From Semisulcospira habei (lineage: Eukaryota; Mollusca; Gastropoda; Semisulcospiridae), in the NCBI GenBank assembly GCA_036245525.1, contig BTPG01000002.1, positions 120,743,582-120,807,581 on the forward strand: a stretch of 64,000 nt of DNA. The letters run 5' to 3'. Below the pieces are notes generated by a model. It had not been told where the DNA came from. It did not search any database and saw only the letters and a program-made list of their open reading frames with translations. Numbering within the stretch: the stretch's first letter is position 1; each line of letters starts with the position of its first letter. Positions 43,721 through 54,760 of this stretch are shown one piece after another. A program made the position numbers and the translations under genes.

Positions 43721-45505
43721 TCAAACGACCCTCCCACCTGCCCCGCTTGCCGCTGGTGCGCTAAGTATCCTGACTGAGGGGTTATGGGTACCCGGCTTCC
43801 GGGTGGTGGGTATAGGGAGACAACTCTTGGTCCCCTCGGGGTTCCCCGAGTGCCTCCCGGGTTGTGTTTTAACACAACTGGCTCTTAGGCTAGAATGAGT
43901 AAGTAGTAGACACTTCCCATTCAGTCATGTCATCGGTAAGTATTTTTCGAAAAAATACCTTTTAAAGAAAAATGAATTTTTCATTTTTAAGAAAGTGCTT
44001 TGTTTAGACACCTATAAATCATAAAGTGATGATAGAACTGTGTAGTTTGTTTCTTCAAAAACATTACCGATGACATGACCTTATGGGAGGTGTCTACTAC
44101 TTACGCAATTCTAGCCTAAGAGCTCGTTGTGTTACCACACAACCCGGGAGGCACTCGGGGAACCCCGAGGGGGCCGAGAGTTATCTCCCGATACTCCCCA
44201 TCCGGGACAGAGTACCCATAGTCCGTCAGTCAGTCTACTTAGGCTTACGCTGTTCAGACGTGTTTGCTCTAGCCTACGGACTTGGGATTTTCGACCGGTT
44301 CGCCGGTCGTCGATGGCCTTGGTTCTTCGCTTGGCTTCTTCTTCGTCCGTCCTCCCTGTGCCTTGCGGGGCTCTGGTGTCCCCTCTTCGTTGGCAGCTGC
44401 CCCTTGGCTGCTTGTCTGCCTGGGCTGTGCTGGGTGCTTCGCTGTGACTTCGCCGCGCGTGCCTTGGTTGAGATTTCTCCCCCCTTCCCCGGTCCCGCTC
44501 CGGGAAAAGGTAAGGTAGTTGGGGTTGGCCCTCGGCCGGTCCCCGCGCTGGGCACTGGTTGAGCGGGCACGTAGGCGTTCTTCTTCTGTTGCTCGGCGCC
44601 AAGACTCTTGACTTTTACTTGGCGGGCCTCGCGCCCGCTCCCTCTGTCTCTCCTTCCGTGTTGGTGAGTGTGGCGAGAGCCGACGCTTACTTCGGTACTG
44701 TGTCGGTCACGTAATGACTGTTGTTATGCGTAATGCGGACCTGTTTACCTTACACGGGGGCTTGTTAGGTACACAATTTGGCTGGTGGGTGAACATCCTG
44801 GTGCACTTTTATACTTGGCATCACATGTTTCAGTTCTTGGGTGTCGTGTGTTATGCCCACTTGAGCGCAGGGCCACTGGTCGCCACGCCTTGCTGCCGTT
44901 TGTTAAGGTTCAAGATGACCTTTTTGTGGCTGTAATAGAAGAAAGTCATAAACAAAAAAAAAACAAAAAAAAAAGATGTCTTGCCACCACAGGTGCTGCT
45001 CACATTCATGCACGCCCTCGTTCCGCAGTTACAGGAACAGAGCTACAAAATGGACTTTGATTTGGGACGGGTGGAGCCCGTCGCCGAGGCAGCTATGGGC
45101 CGGCGCCAGTGACCTCATCCCAACCCGAACCTACCTGACGGGAACAGAGTGCTAAGACAGCCCTATGTCCCCTGAACACTTTAGTATATGCTCTTGGTTA
45201 AATTCCTCCTTGACTAAGGCTTGTGCATGTGAATACAAATTATGGTCGACAGGAGATTAATGGCCTATATACGCAACATAAAACTACGATCAAAGCTGCA
45301 CCTGGAGGCCCGTCGCTATAGTACAGCGCCGGTGTTCAGCGGAGGGCACTGCTCCGACAAAGGTTACTGTGCCGGCCGCTTGCTTCAGGCCTATACTGGT
45401 CATGACATGCTTGAGTTTGTTGTGCATGATGTGTTGCGAAGGTTAACCTTACCAGGGCAGGGTCCCTCAGGCCCACGCCCGCGTGCCTTCGGTTTTTATA
45501 TGTTG

Positions 45506-47035
45506 CAGTGGCCTTTGGACGACCTGCACACTACATGGAGGATTCCAGTGACCGTCGGACTCGCACAAGGTCTGTCTACCAGGTGCCGGATGTACCTCCG
45601 AACCTTGGTGTGACGTCTGCTCCACATGACCGGAACGGCGCTGTGCGCTACTTGGGGCTTCCTTTGCCGAGTTCGCCCGGCACCTGTGACTGGTTCCAGA
45701 CCTGCTGAAATACCGGCTGCTGTTCCCGGTACTACGATCACTCGAGTTCCGACGAGATGACGGAGAGATCACCAGGCCGGACGCGTCAGTATAGTGTGCA
45801 GAGTGGGTTGATCGATGCGGTGGTTCCCAGGAGGGAACGCACCAGGACCAAACATTGTGGCAGACAGAAAACCAGCACCGGCACAGAGCTCGGTGCTGAG
45901 GGACGTGCGCCAATCCGTCCTTGACCCATTGCCGATCCCCGCTCATCTCCTAGAAAGCCCACTGGCTCCTACGCGGAGTCTCCTCGCTGGCAGCGAGCCC
46001 ACCTCGCCATAGAGCTCGGTTCGCGGAGACATTCTCGCACGCATGCATCGTCTCGGCACAAATGGAATCCGCTGGGCGCACAGTACGGAACCCACACACC
46101 GCTCAAGGTCAGCTGGGAAGCCGTCCAGGCGGCCGACGACGTAGCGCAGGTTATCGCGCTCGGAGCGGGTATGCTGGCACCGCCCTCGCTCCCTGGGGGG
46201 GGCTCCATCAGGACAGCGCTGCTCGTCGGGAGACACACTGAGCCGGCTGCTAGTGATTACAGAGTCCTGTTGGTGACCAGCCGGCTAGACAGAGGTTCCA
46301 GTCTCCGTTTCTTACCGCTCGAGTCCTTGTCGTTCTTGTGGAGAGATCACCACGCCGGTCGCAACGTTCCAGTACGCGGAGTGGGTTGATCGATGCGGTC
46401 GTTCCCAGGAGGGAACGCACCAAGAACAATCCTTATGACAGACAGAAAACCAGCACCGGCACGGAGTTCGGTGCCGAGGGACGTGCGCCACTCCGTCCTT
46501 GATCCAATGCCGATCCCCGCTCGTCTCCTGGTCAGCCCGCGGGCTCCTACGCGGAGTCTCCTCGCTGGCAGCGAGCCCACCTCGCCATAGAGCTCGGTTC
46601 GCGGAGACATTCACGCACGCGTACACTTCACGCCACGATTTGGAATCCTCTCGGCACTTAACATCGGATCTCCTCTCTCAAACTCCTACTCGCACGGAGG
46701 GACCGCTCCGCTCCATGGGATGCTCGTCCGCTACGGTTCGCCATCGTTGGAGTCACTCTTCCAACACTCTACGTCTACTCCCCTCTCTCTCTCCACTGCG
46801 GGCGTGCTTACGAGTTGCCGTTCTTCACGTCGCTCCAGGGATCCTGTCCCGTCTCGCTCGTCGGTCCCCTTCGCGTCCGGCTGCCGTTCGTCCCTTTCCT
46901 CTCCCCCTCACTCAGCCCTTTCCCCTTCTTCGTGCTCCGTCCCAGGGCTCCTGGCTGCAGTCGCTCCACTTCTGAACGCTCGACCCCCTCCGGTGGATCC
47001 TCGGGGAGGACGCTGTCGTTACTTCGCCTAGCACA
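45506..47035 (+). pseudogene. Element F gag pseudogene with internal duplication
   Basis: After the acceptor tatgttgcag the zinc motif reads TCTLHGGFQ, stop, PSDSHKVCLPG; two zinc-binding Cys codons are changed (CAT and GGT). The duplicated blocks share CACCGGCACGGAGTTCGGTG-like text and CTACGCGGAGTCTCCTCGCT. They are followed by serine/arginine-rich sequence. No open Gag frame. Confidence 0.6.
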
Positions 47036-47459
47036 GACCTGTTTTACCTACACTTGGGGGTTAAAGTACACATATCTGCTTGGGTTACCCTTACGTGTAC
47101 ACGTTTCTACACAGTTATACACTATATACACCTTGGAGATCTGACTACTCACTAGCTTGTGACCTTTACGCGTGAGATCCAAATTACACTTAGTCAGTTG
47201 GAAGGCTTCTGCCTCCACACAGGTGGTAAACAGGTCTGCGAGCTCTTCGGCTTCTGTCTCCACTGGTGCCCTCTCGGATACAGCTTGGAGTCGGCCGCGG
47301 CTGCCGCACTTCGTGACAGTTCCCGGAGATTCTTGCTTCGCCCTCCTTGGAGTGGTCAGCTGTTGGCTTCCCTCGGCAGGACCGGTTCTCGGGAGGTCTC
47401 AGGAGTTTGCCTGCCCCTTCCGGCTGTGGATCCGCTCCTGACTCTTCTTGGACTAGATG

Positions 47460-49145
47460 ACCTCTCTCGTCCGTAACACCCTACACGGCGTGGGATCGGG
47501 GAGCTCCTTACCCTGCACTTCGGCCTCTAGTGGACGGCTCCTGGCCCCTGGCAGGTCGTCTGGCCACGGAAGGACCCCCTGTGCGGACGACTTGGCTGAC
47601 CCAGGTTCTTCGGAGTTCCTGGACTTCACTTCGGGGAGCAGACCGGAGGAGGCTGCTAGGACCTTGGTTCGCTTACGCTGGGGCCAGATGGCGATGGGAT
47701 GCGGTCCGCGCAGTTGGTCCTCGGCTCCGCCTCCAGATCTTGGGCTGCGCCTTCTTCCGGAGCTGCCGACCCTGGACTCCAGTTACCCGTGCACTCGGCC
47801 TCCACAACGTTCCTCGGTTCACCTGCGAAGGAGGAGTCACCGCTGATGGAGTCTCTGCTCCTGTTTCTGTTCCGTTGGTTTCACCAGGGGTCCTCAACCT
47901 ACCCATGGACACTGTGGAACCAAAGCGCAGCGCCGTCTCCCTGGTGCCTAACCTACTCGACATCCCCAGGGGGCGCACAGGGGTACGCCGGAGTTTGGAC
48001 AGGTGGTACTGCTGCGGCGGTGCTCGCGGTGGAAGGGCCTAGCCACTGCTCGGAAGTCGGCTCTACTCTCCGTCGGTCGTCTCACAGCCCGGCTGCTGTA
48101 GCTACGCCCTCAACTTCCGTGGTTCTTCTCGAGGTCCAGCCTAGCCTCCGGACCTCGCGGACAAGAGCGTGAACGGCTTGGATCTGACACGGACTAGGAG
48201 GTCTGCTCGTGGGAGGTCTGAGCCAGCCTTTTCCCGATGGAACCAGTTGCCTCACTCAAAATGCTCCAGGATACCTTCGGAGGATCGGCGCGCTGGCGAG
48301 ATGGCTTAGTGGACCTGTTCGCCGCAAGGTGGGACCTCTGGCTTCCCCGCGCCTTCGTGGGGTATAGTCCCCCTGGACGAGAGGCCAATGCTCTGACCTA
48401 GCCTGGGAAGGATCCTCCTCTCGTCCTGTTGGTCGCCCCTTTCCCTGGTACCAGTCCTGAACCTCTTTCCCCTCAGCTCGCCACGGACCCCTCGCTACTG
48501 CTTCCCGCTTTCTACTAGGTCCTCATGCTGCCGCGATGGTCTCTGTTCCGCCTCGCTGGAGCGCCTTCCCCGGCGCCTTGGCGGTTGCGACAGACCCTCA
48601 ACGCTGGAGTCTCCGCATGGGCAGCAGTCAAAGCATCGCTATGGCCCGCTTCCCCAACTTGACGCCTCTACGATGAAGTGGGCGAGGCATTGTGCTCTTG
48701 GACGGCGTCCGTCACCTCTCCCCTACCGACCCTGCTGACCCGAGCTGGTAGACTTATTCCCAGGAGACTAGGCAGGATAGCCTGAGCTTGCCTCACTTAT
48801 ACCTATGACGACATAGCCGTCCGGGCGGACGCGCACGCTTCTTGGCCGTGCCCGGCAGCTCTGACGCTACAAGGCAGTCGATCTTCCTCTATACGCTCGG
48901 TCATACGATCCGAAGTCCAGGATCCCTCCCTCAGGGAGCTTAGAGGCTAATTACGTCCAATCAGCTACGTGCAGGGCCACGAACGCCACAGCCGTCAGGA
49001 ACTGGGCTGCCCTCATCGTGGCTACTGGAGGGCTGGCGCGCAGGTGCTCTCGATCGCAGAGTTCTGTCCGCTGAGCGAGGTGACTCACTCTGGTGGGGGA
49101 CCTCCCGGGGGGGCACTCCTCCCTCCTGGCGCTTCAGCGCCCTCG
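47460..49145 (+). pseudogene. Element F RNase H/recombinase relic
   Basis: 47880-48290 is collinear with 40890-41320 of element E (for example ggacactgtggaaccaa against ggacactggggaaccaa, and gacaggtggtac in both). 48830-49140 is collinear with 43200-43540 of E, the recombinase tail. No catalytic block is readable, so E and F descend from one defective ancestor. Confidence 0.6.
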
Positions 49146-49244
49146 CTTACACCTACATAGTCGTCGGGAGTCTGCGGTTGGGAGGACGGCCCTTGGGGCC
49201 TTAGGTGTGCTAGAGCGCGGCACCCTCCTCCTTTTCGCCATTCT

Positions 49245-49339
49245 CCCATAAGGTCATGTCATCGGTAATGTTTTTGAAGAAACAAATGCATTTTTCTTTA
49301 AAAGGTATTTTTTCGAAAAATACTTACCGATGACATGAC
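49245..49339 (+). repeat. Element F internal complementary region
   Basis: CCCATAAGGTCATGTCATCG through GAAGAAACAAA, then TGCATTTTTCTTTAAAAGG through GATGACATGAC; the tag ATAAG matches both termini of F. Confidence 0.88.
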
Positions 49340-50216
49340 TCGGACGACCCTCCCACCTGCCCCGCTTGCCGCCGGTAAGCTAAGTATCCTGACTGACGGA
49401 CTATGGGTACTCTGTCCCGGATGGGGAGTATCGGGAGATAACTCTCGGCCCCCTCGGGGTTCCCCGAGTGCCTCCCGGGTTGTGTGGTAACACAACGAGC
49501 TCTTAGGCTAGAATTGCGTAAGTAGTAGACACCTCCCATAAGGTCATGTCATCGGTAAGTATTTTTCGAAAAAATACCTTTTAAAGAAAAATGCATTTTT
49601 ACTGTCACTGATCAAAACAACTTATAGATTGTCCTAAATTTTTTTTCTAGCCTCACACATTGATACGTTTGCAATTACAGCATGTCTAAAATGACCAAAA
49701 ATGCAATTTGGACATGCGTCATAATGAGGGTTTACATGGCTTACACACCCTTCACTAAAAACGCTATATCTTAGGTATTTATTTCCTCAGAAACATTACC
49801 GATGACATGACTATGTGGAAGTGTCTACTACTTACTCAATTTTAGCCTAAGAACCTATTGTGTTACAACACAACCCGGGAGGCACTCGGGGAACCTCCAG
49901 AGGGGCCGAGAGTTGTCTCCTGTTCCTGCCCATCCGGTTCTGAGTCACGTGGTGAACAACCAGTCATGCTACTTAGCTCACGCTGTGCAGACGTGTTGCT
50001 GTTAGCCTACGGACTTTGCCCTTGCTTGGTGCCACCGGTTCGCTGGTCTTCTTGACTTCTCATTGGACTTTGCTTGCGCCGACCCTGCCTGCGCCCTGTG
50101 TGGGTCTGTTTGTTCCCTGAGCGTTCGGCTACTTCCTTCTCCTGTGCCTTGGGTTGCTTGGACTTCTCGGCACTGACTCGCTGGGACGCTGCCCGCTTTC
50201 GCGCGCTGAGGGTGAT

Positions 50217-50254
50217 ATGGAGGTTCCTTCCCCCGTCCCCGCGCCGGCGGAGAG
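50217..50254 (+). other. Element G gag start exon (12 codons plus AG) and donor
   Basis: ATG GAG GTT CCT TCC... ends GAG AG/gtaagg, the same length as in B and similar in wording. Joined to 50910 it reads in frame to the zinc motif (VLTCTQCGRF), where a TAG stop then interrupts. Confidence 0.65.
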
Positions 50255-50474
50255 GTAAGGTAGTTGTGTTAGCCCTCGGCCGGCTCCCGGGCTGGGCACC
50301 GGTTCGAGCAGAGGCACATCATTCTTCGTCGTCGCTGTTTCTTCTCGTGCCAAACGCTCAACTTAGCTTGGCGGGGCGCCCGCTCACCTTTTGGGCTGAT
50401 TGGTGGTGCAGGATCTGGCGCTTACCTACTTGCTTGTACCTTTGTTGTTCCTGTGTGGTACTCTTATGCGTCGA

Positions 50475-50915
50475 TGGCTCACTTAGCTTGGCGGGGCCCC
50501 ACGTGCCTGCGCCTATGCGCCTTTTACATTAATAAATGTTGCAGTACTAGACGCCTCCTATATGCTTGTTCTTATCGTGACATTCTGCATCGAATGCTCG
50601 CCTTAGTTTGGCGGGGCCCCACGTGCCCGCGCTCTCCCGTATTCTTGTTGACAGGTGTTGCAGTACCAGGCGCTTACCTGCATGCTTGTGTCTTCTTGTG
50701 TTGTGATGCGTCGTATGCTCGCCTTAGCTTGGCAGGGCCCCATGTGCTCGTGCCCACTAGCTTTCACGTTGATAGGTGTTGCAGGCCCAGACGATTACTT
50801 GCATGCGTGTACCTTTTTTTGTGCCATTATGTTTTCAAAGGCTCGCCTTAGCTGGGCAGGGTCCCGCAGGCCCTCGCCCGTGTGCCTCCATGTGTGATAT
50901 GTGTTGCAGTTGCCA
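50475..50915 (+). repeat. Tandem ~120-bp repeats carrying splice acceptors, element G
   Basis: Four units with CTTAGCTTGGCGGGGCCCC-type starts (about 50480, 50602, 50723 and 50845), each ending in gtgttgcag-like sequence (50534, 50655, 50778 and 50909). The last is the acceptor that keeps the Gag phase. Confidence 0.8.
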
Positions 50916-51640
50916 AGTTCTGACCTGCACGCAGTGCGGTAGGTTTTAGTGGCCGTCGGACAACCACAAGGTCGGTCTCCCCTGCGCCGGATGCGCCTCC
51001 GACCATGCTTGCGACACCTGATCCACCTGGCCTGAGCTGTGCTGGTCGCAGTTATGAGCTTTTACAGACACGAGCGCCCGGCACCAGTGGGTGAGCCTTC
51101 CCCAGTTGAGGCGCCATCCCCCATGCCCGGAGCAGTGACCGCACGAGACCACTCCAACCTTGTGGAACGGACGCCACACCGGACGCGTGAGCCTAGCAGG
51201 ACTGCTCTCAACGCGATCGCTTCCAGGAGGGAGCCTGCTGGTTCCTACGGGGAGACTACTTGCCTCACTAAGCCCGCCTCGGAGAGACGCGCCACGTGCC
51301 GTCCCATGTCCGCTGTCAGTCCTCGCTCATCTCCATTTGGAAAGCCCGCTGACTCTTGCGGGGAATTGATTCGCTGGCAGAGAGCCCGCCTCATTGACCC
51401 CGGCTCGGAGAGACCTCTATCCACGCGTCCGAGGACTTCAGGCATTTCAGAGCCCTTACGTTTCTCCAGCTCCTCCAGACGCTCGTGCTCCCCTGTTGTC
51501 GAGCGCAGGAAGGACCACGTTTCACGCCGTACCAGTGGCCGCGGTCCCCTCCGCTCTTTGGCCTCATCGCTCTCGGCCCACTCTCAAAAAAAAAAAGTGC
51601 TGGACACGGGAGCCCAGCGCTCCTAGCAGGACTGCATTCA
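50910..51640 (+). pseudogene. Element G gag N-terminal pseudogene
   Basis: Zinc motif with stops at FQW and CAT positions (TCTQCGRF, stop, WPSDNHKVGLPCAGC). It continues into serine/arginine-rich sequence (SSSRRSCSPVVERRKDHVSR) up to an A-run at about 51587, beyond which gag is deleted. Confidence 0.65.
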
Positions 51641-51664
51641 AACCCCCTCCCCCCCTCCCGGGCT

Positions 51665-53115
51665 CAGCACATCCCCTGCCACCTGAACATCTTGGCCGAC
51701 TCTCTCTCCCGGCGCAGATGCTGCTACACACGGAGTGGACGCTATGCAAGGACATCATTCAGATGATCTGCGCTCACACGAGGTGGAATCTCCAGCTTCT
51801 CCTCTTCGTCTCCCCGATTCCAGACCCCTTTGCCTGGGCAGGTGACGCGCTTTCCATCCCGTGGGACGGCCTCTTCCCGTATGCGTATCCCCCAGATGGC
51901 CTTCATTCTCAAGTCTTTGTCTAGCTTCGAAGGTGCAATGCGGTCGTCTTCCTGGTAGCCCGGTCTCCCGGAACCGGCCTTGGACCTCCGTCCTCCTCAG
52001 CCTTGCCACGGCCTCCCCCCCCCCCCCCTGCCGCTGCCCGTGCCGAGCACGGTGCTCAGGTACCCCGCTGTTCCACCCGTGTCCGGAGCTTCTCCTCCTT
52101 CACACCTGGAGATTGTACGGCTAGCCCTCACCGATGGAGGCTACTCGACTGCAGCAGGGGAAGCAATCGCTACAGCCCGCAGACCCTCGACCAGGCACGT
52201 CTACGAGGGACGATGGCGAGTACTGTGCTCCTGGGGCGATGCCCTGCGCCTCTCCCCCATCAAACTGTCGGATCCCCAGCTCGCGGACTGCTTCCTCTGG
52301 CTCGTCGGAGACCAAGGGTTGTCCCCTGTCTCCACCAACACCTACTGGCACCTCGGCCTCCCGGACCCCGGCGCCTGCTAAGACATCGCCGACCTTATGA
52401 CTCACTTCGGCCTGCAGCGTCCAGTACCCCGCTCGCACATTCCTCGCTAGGACCTTCCCTGGTTACAGACGTGGCTTAACGCTCCCAGATTCGATCCGCT
52501 GCCCTATGGCCGCTTCGCGGACGTGCCTCGTACGACATGCTTTCTGTTGGCTCGCCACGGCGACCCGAGTATGCAAACTATACGCGCTGTCAGCGCGCCC
52601 TGCCTGCCTGCAGTTAAAGCGGATGATTCCATGCAGCTCCTCACGGACCCTGCCTTCCTTGCCAAGACTGGGTCTCCGCTGACGTGCCCCAGGTGTTCCC
52701 CTTATGGCAACAAGATCCTGTGCGCGCCCTACGCGTTTACCTACGCCGATCCGAAGCCGTCCAGAGAGGACGCTCGCGCCTCTTTCGACCTTAAACCCAG
52801 GCAGAACTGACATCACAGCCCAGACGATATCTTCCTGGCTACGCTGGGTCATACAGTCCGCCTATCAGGACGTCTCCCCGTAGGGAGCAAGGAGGCTTAG
52901 GATACGCGCACACAAAGTACGGACCATGGCCACGAGCGCCGCATTCGACCGGTATTGCGCTGTCAGAGGCATCGTGGCGGCCATGGGCTGGCGGGCAGAA
53001 TCGACCTTCACCCGCTTCTACCTCCGGGATCTGGCAGGCCAGTGAGACGATCTCGCACTGGGGGAAAAACTTCACTGCAGTGCAACACTCCCTCCCGGCA
53101 CCACAGGCGCCGTAG
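51665..53115 (+). pseudogene. Element G RNase H tail, DLFATR-domain tail and recombinase pseudogene
   Basis: It begins HIPCHLNILADSLSRR, then WNLQLLLFVSPIPDPFAWAG with AYPPDGL. The recombinase N-terminus (LEIVRLALTDGGYSTAAGEA) is at about 52108. Later blocks are in shifted frames (MATSAAFDRYCAVRGIVAAM at about 52926, then GWRAESTFTRFYLRDLAGQ at about 52986). The His-Arg block is altered and stops intervene, but the tyrosine block is intact. Confidence 0.75.
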
Positions 53116-53224
53116 GTACACACTTAGCTAAAATTGTCGGGAGTGTGTGGCAGGGAGGATGGCTCTGACTATAGCCCTTTGCGGGGGTGTTTGGGCGCGG
53201 CACCCTCCTCCTTATTGCAATTCT

Positions 53225-53319
53225 TCCACATAGTCATGTCATCGGTAATGTTTTTGAGGAAATAAATTCATTTTTCTCTAAAAGGTATTTTTTCAAAAAA
53301 TACTTACCGATGACATGAC
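53225..53319 (+). repeat. Element G internal complementary region
   Basis: CCACATAGTCATGTCATCGG through GAGGAAATAAA complements the left end; the second half, ctctaaaaggtattttttca through GATGACATGAC, matches only the retained part of the right end, confirming that the right end was later truncated. Confidence 0.85.
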
Positions 53320-54170
53320 TCGGAGGACCCTCCCACCTGCCCCGCTTGCCGCTGGTGAGCTAAGTGTACTGACTGGTTGGTCACCACGTGACTCGGAACC
53401 GGATGGGCAGGAACGGGAGACAAACTCTCGGCCCCTCTGGGGGTTCCCTGAGTGCCTCCCGGGTTGTGTTGTAACACAACAGGTTCTTAGGCTAAAATTG
53501 AGTAAGTAGTAGACACTTCCACATAGTCATGTCATCGGTAAGTATTTTTTCAAAAAAATACCATTGTAGGCATGCGAATCAGATACTAAAATGTACACAA
53601 AAGCATGACAAATCCCCTTCTGTGTGTTAATTTCACACTAAATCAAGCACATTTCAGATATGAACACAACAATATGACAATAGCTTGCATTCTAGCGCTG
53701 TATCTCATTCATGGAATTCTGAAGGCATTTTCATCATTTTTCACATTTACCAGCTGCAGGATGTCTGTTGGCTATGGAAACAAGCAATATGGTTATCTGC
53801 CTCATGTTTCTTGTTTAAGATACCACTTTTTCCCCCTCCCCTGGAGTCATCCTATGTTTCACTGTAGCTGGGTGTCTGTTTCCTGAAAATCCATACCGAT
53901 GGCATTACTATTTGGAATATACCCTTTAGCTTACCGATTTCAGCCTCAGAGCCCCTTCGTGTGTACCCACACGACAAGGGCCACAACTCTAGATAGTTGT
54001 AACCAAGCACCTGGGTAGCCCCCCTCCCTCCATCCGTTTGCGTGAGCAGTGCGTTCTCACCAGTCTTACCCTTAGCTCGCCGTGAGTACGGTTCACCGGC
54101 TTCAGCCTCCAACCGTTCCATTGGGATTACGTTCGGTTACTACCCAACGTGGCAAGTTCTACTACTGGTT

Positions 54171-54184
54171 ATGAAGATGGCGAG
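54171..54184 (+). other. Element H gag start exon (ATG AAG ATG GCG AG) and donor
   Basis: Followed by gtaagg; the acceptor tttgtgttgcag ends at 54363. The spliced frame reads MKMASTLLRTCRKCKGFQWP, then the rest of the zinc motif. The unspliced alternative start at 54293 also reaches it. Confidence 0.6.
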
Positions 54185-54363
54185 GTAAGGCTTCGGGTTA
54201 CGCCTACGGAGTCCGGTGGTGTCAGCGCAACCCATGGAAATGGACGATTTTGAAGAAATAGACCGGGCTTAGAGCAACCCTAGGTTAAGGTAGTGAGTAG
54301 TTTCACGGGGCCGGTCGTTAGTGGCTCCTGCGGTCGCTCTTACGGTTGTGCTTTGTGTTGCAG

Positions 54364-54760
54364 TACGCTGTTACGCACTTGTCGGAAGTGTAAAGGCTTC
54401 CAGTGGCCAATGGACTCACACAACCTGTGTCTTCCTTGCACCGGCTGCTCCTCTTCCTGCACCTGCGGCGAGTGCGCCCCGTGGAAGGAGCGCAAGTGGT
54501 CCCAGCTGTGGGGGTTTTATCAACGCAGATGGCCTGCGGAGCAGACTAAAGGAGCTACCAGGCCATCGGCAAGTCACCGGGTGGCGCGAGACCCTCCGGC
54601 TGCCTCTACACCGCCAAGCCCCACAGCCCCGCTCCTACGAGCGACGCCAGAGAAGGTAGGCCCTCCTTCTCCTAAGATGCAGTACCCACTCCCTGTAGTT
54701 GGCCCTCACGTAGCGATGGCTGGGATGGCCTGCAGTCTCAGATGGTCCTCCAGCAGGGAT
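54364..54760 (+). pseudogene. Element H gag exon 2, N-terminal part, split by a LINE
   Basis: The zinc motif is complete: TCRKCKGFQWPMDSHNLCLP, CTGC, then CTCGECAPW, followed by WSQLWGFYQRRW. The frame is open to the LINE insertion at 54761. Sequence resumes after the duplicated site at 55258. Confidence 0.75.

Larger units (their letters stand above)
36933..43979 (+). mobile_element. DIRS element E, intact ends, defective interior
   Basis: Left end TTTGTTTCTTCAAAAACATT (36933), right end ATGAATTT (43979), 7.05 kb. Near-identical inverted repeats carry the private tag TGAATGGG. ICR at 43625-43720. The leader has three 125-base repeats. Gag has a legible zinc motif but no continuous frame. 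RT is not recognised; part of RNase H remains (about 41155-41300), then gag-like repeats, a nested LINE (about 41755-42858) and recombinase relics. The layout is shared with element F. Confidence 0.88.
44046..49598 (+). mobile_element. DIRS element F, identical ends, defective interior
   Basis: Left end TTTGTTTCTTCAAAAACATT (44046), right end ATGCATTT (49598), 5.55 kb. Over about 165 bases I found no difference between the left and right inverted repeats (tag CTTATGGG). ICR at 49245-49339. The exon 1 ATG is lost and the donor (aaaag/gtaagg, 44510) kept. The zinc motif at 45523 has TGG changed to TGA. Gag has a roughly 575-base duplication (about 45725-46040 against 46300-46620). RT is absent, the RNase H region vestigial, the recombinase a relic. 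It starts 66 bases after element E ends. Confidence 0.88.
49778..53562 (+). mobile_element. DIRS element G, internal deletion derivative
   Basis: Left end TTTATTTCCTCAGAAACATT (49778); the right end stops at about 53562 (AAATACC), about 25 bases short of the usual terminus. Inverted repeats carry the tag TATGTGG. ICR at 53225-53319. Start exon 50217-50254, an intron with amplified acceptors, partial gag, then a jump at about 51640-51665 straight to the end of RNase H (HIPCHLNILADSLSRR). The Gag core, RT and most of RNase H are missing. The recombinase region follows, with stops. Confidence 0.86.
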
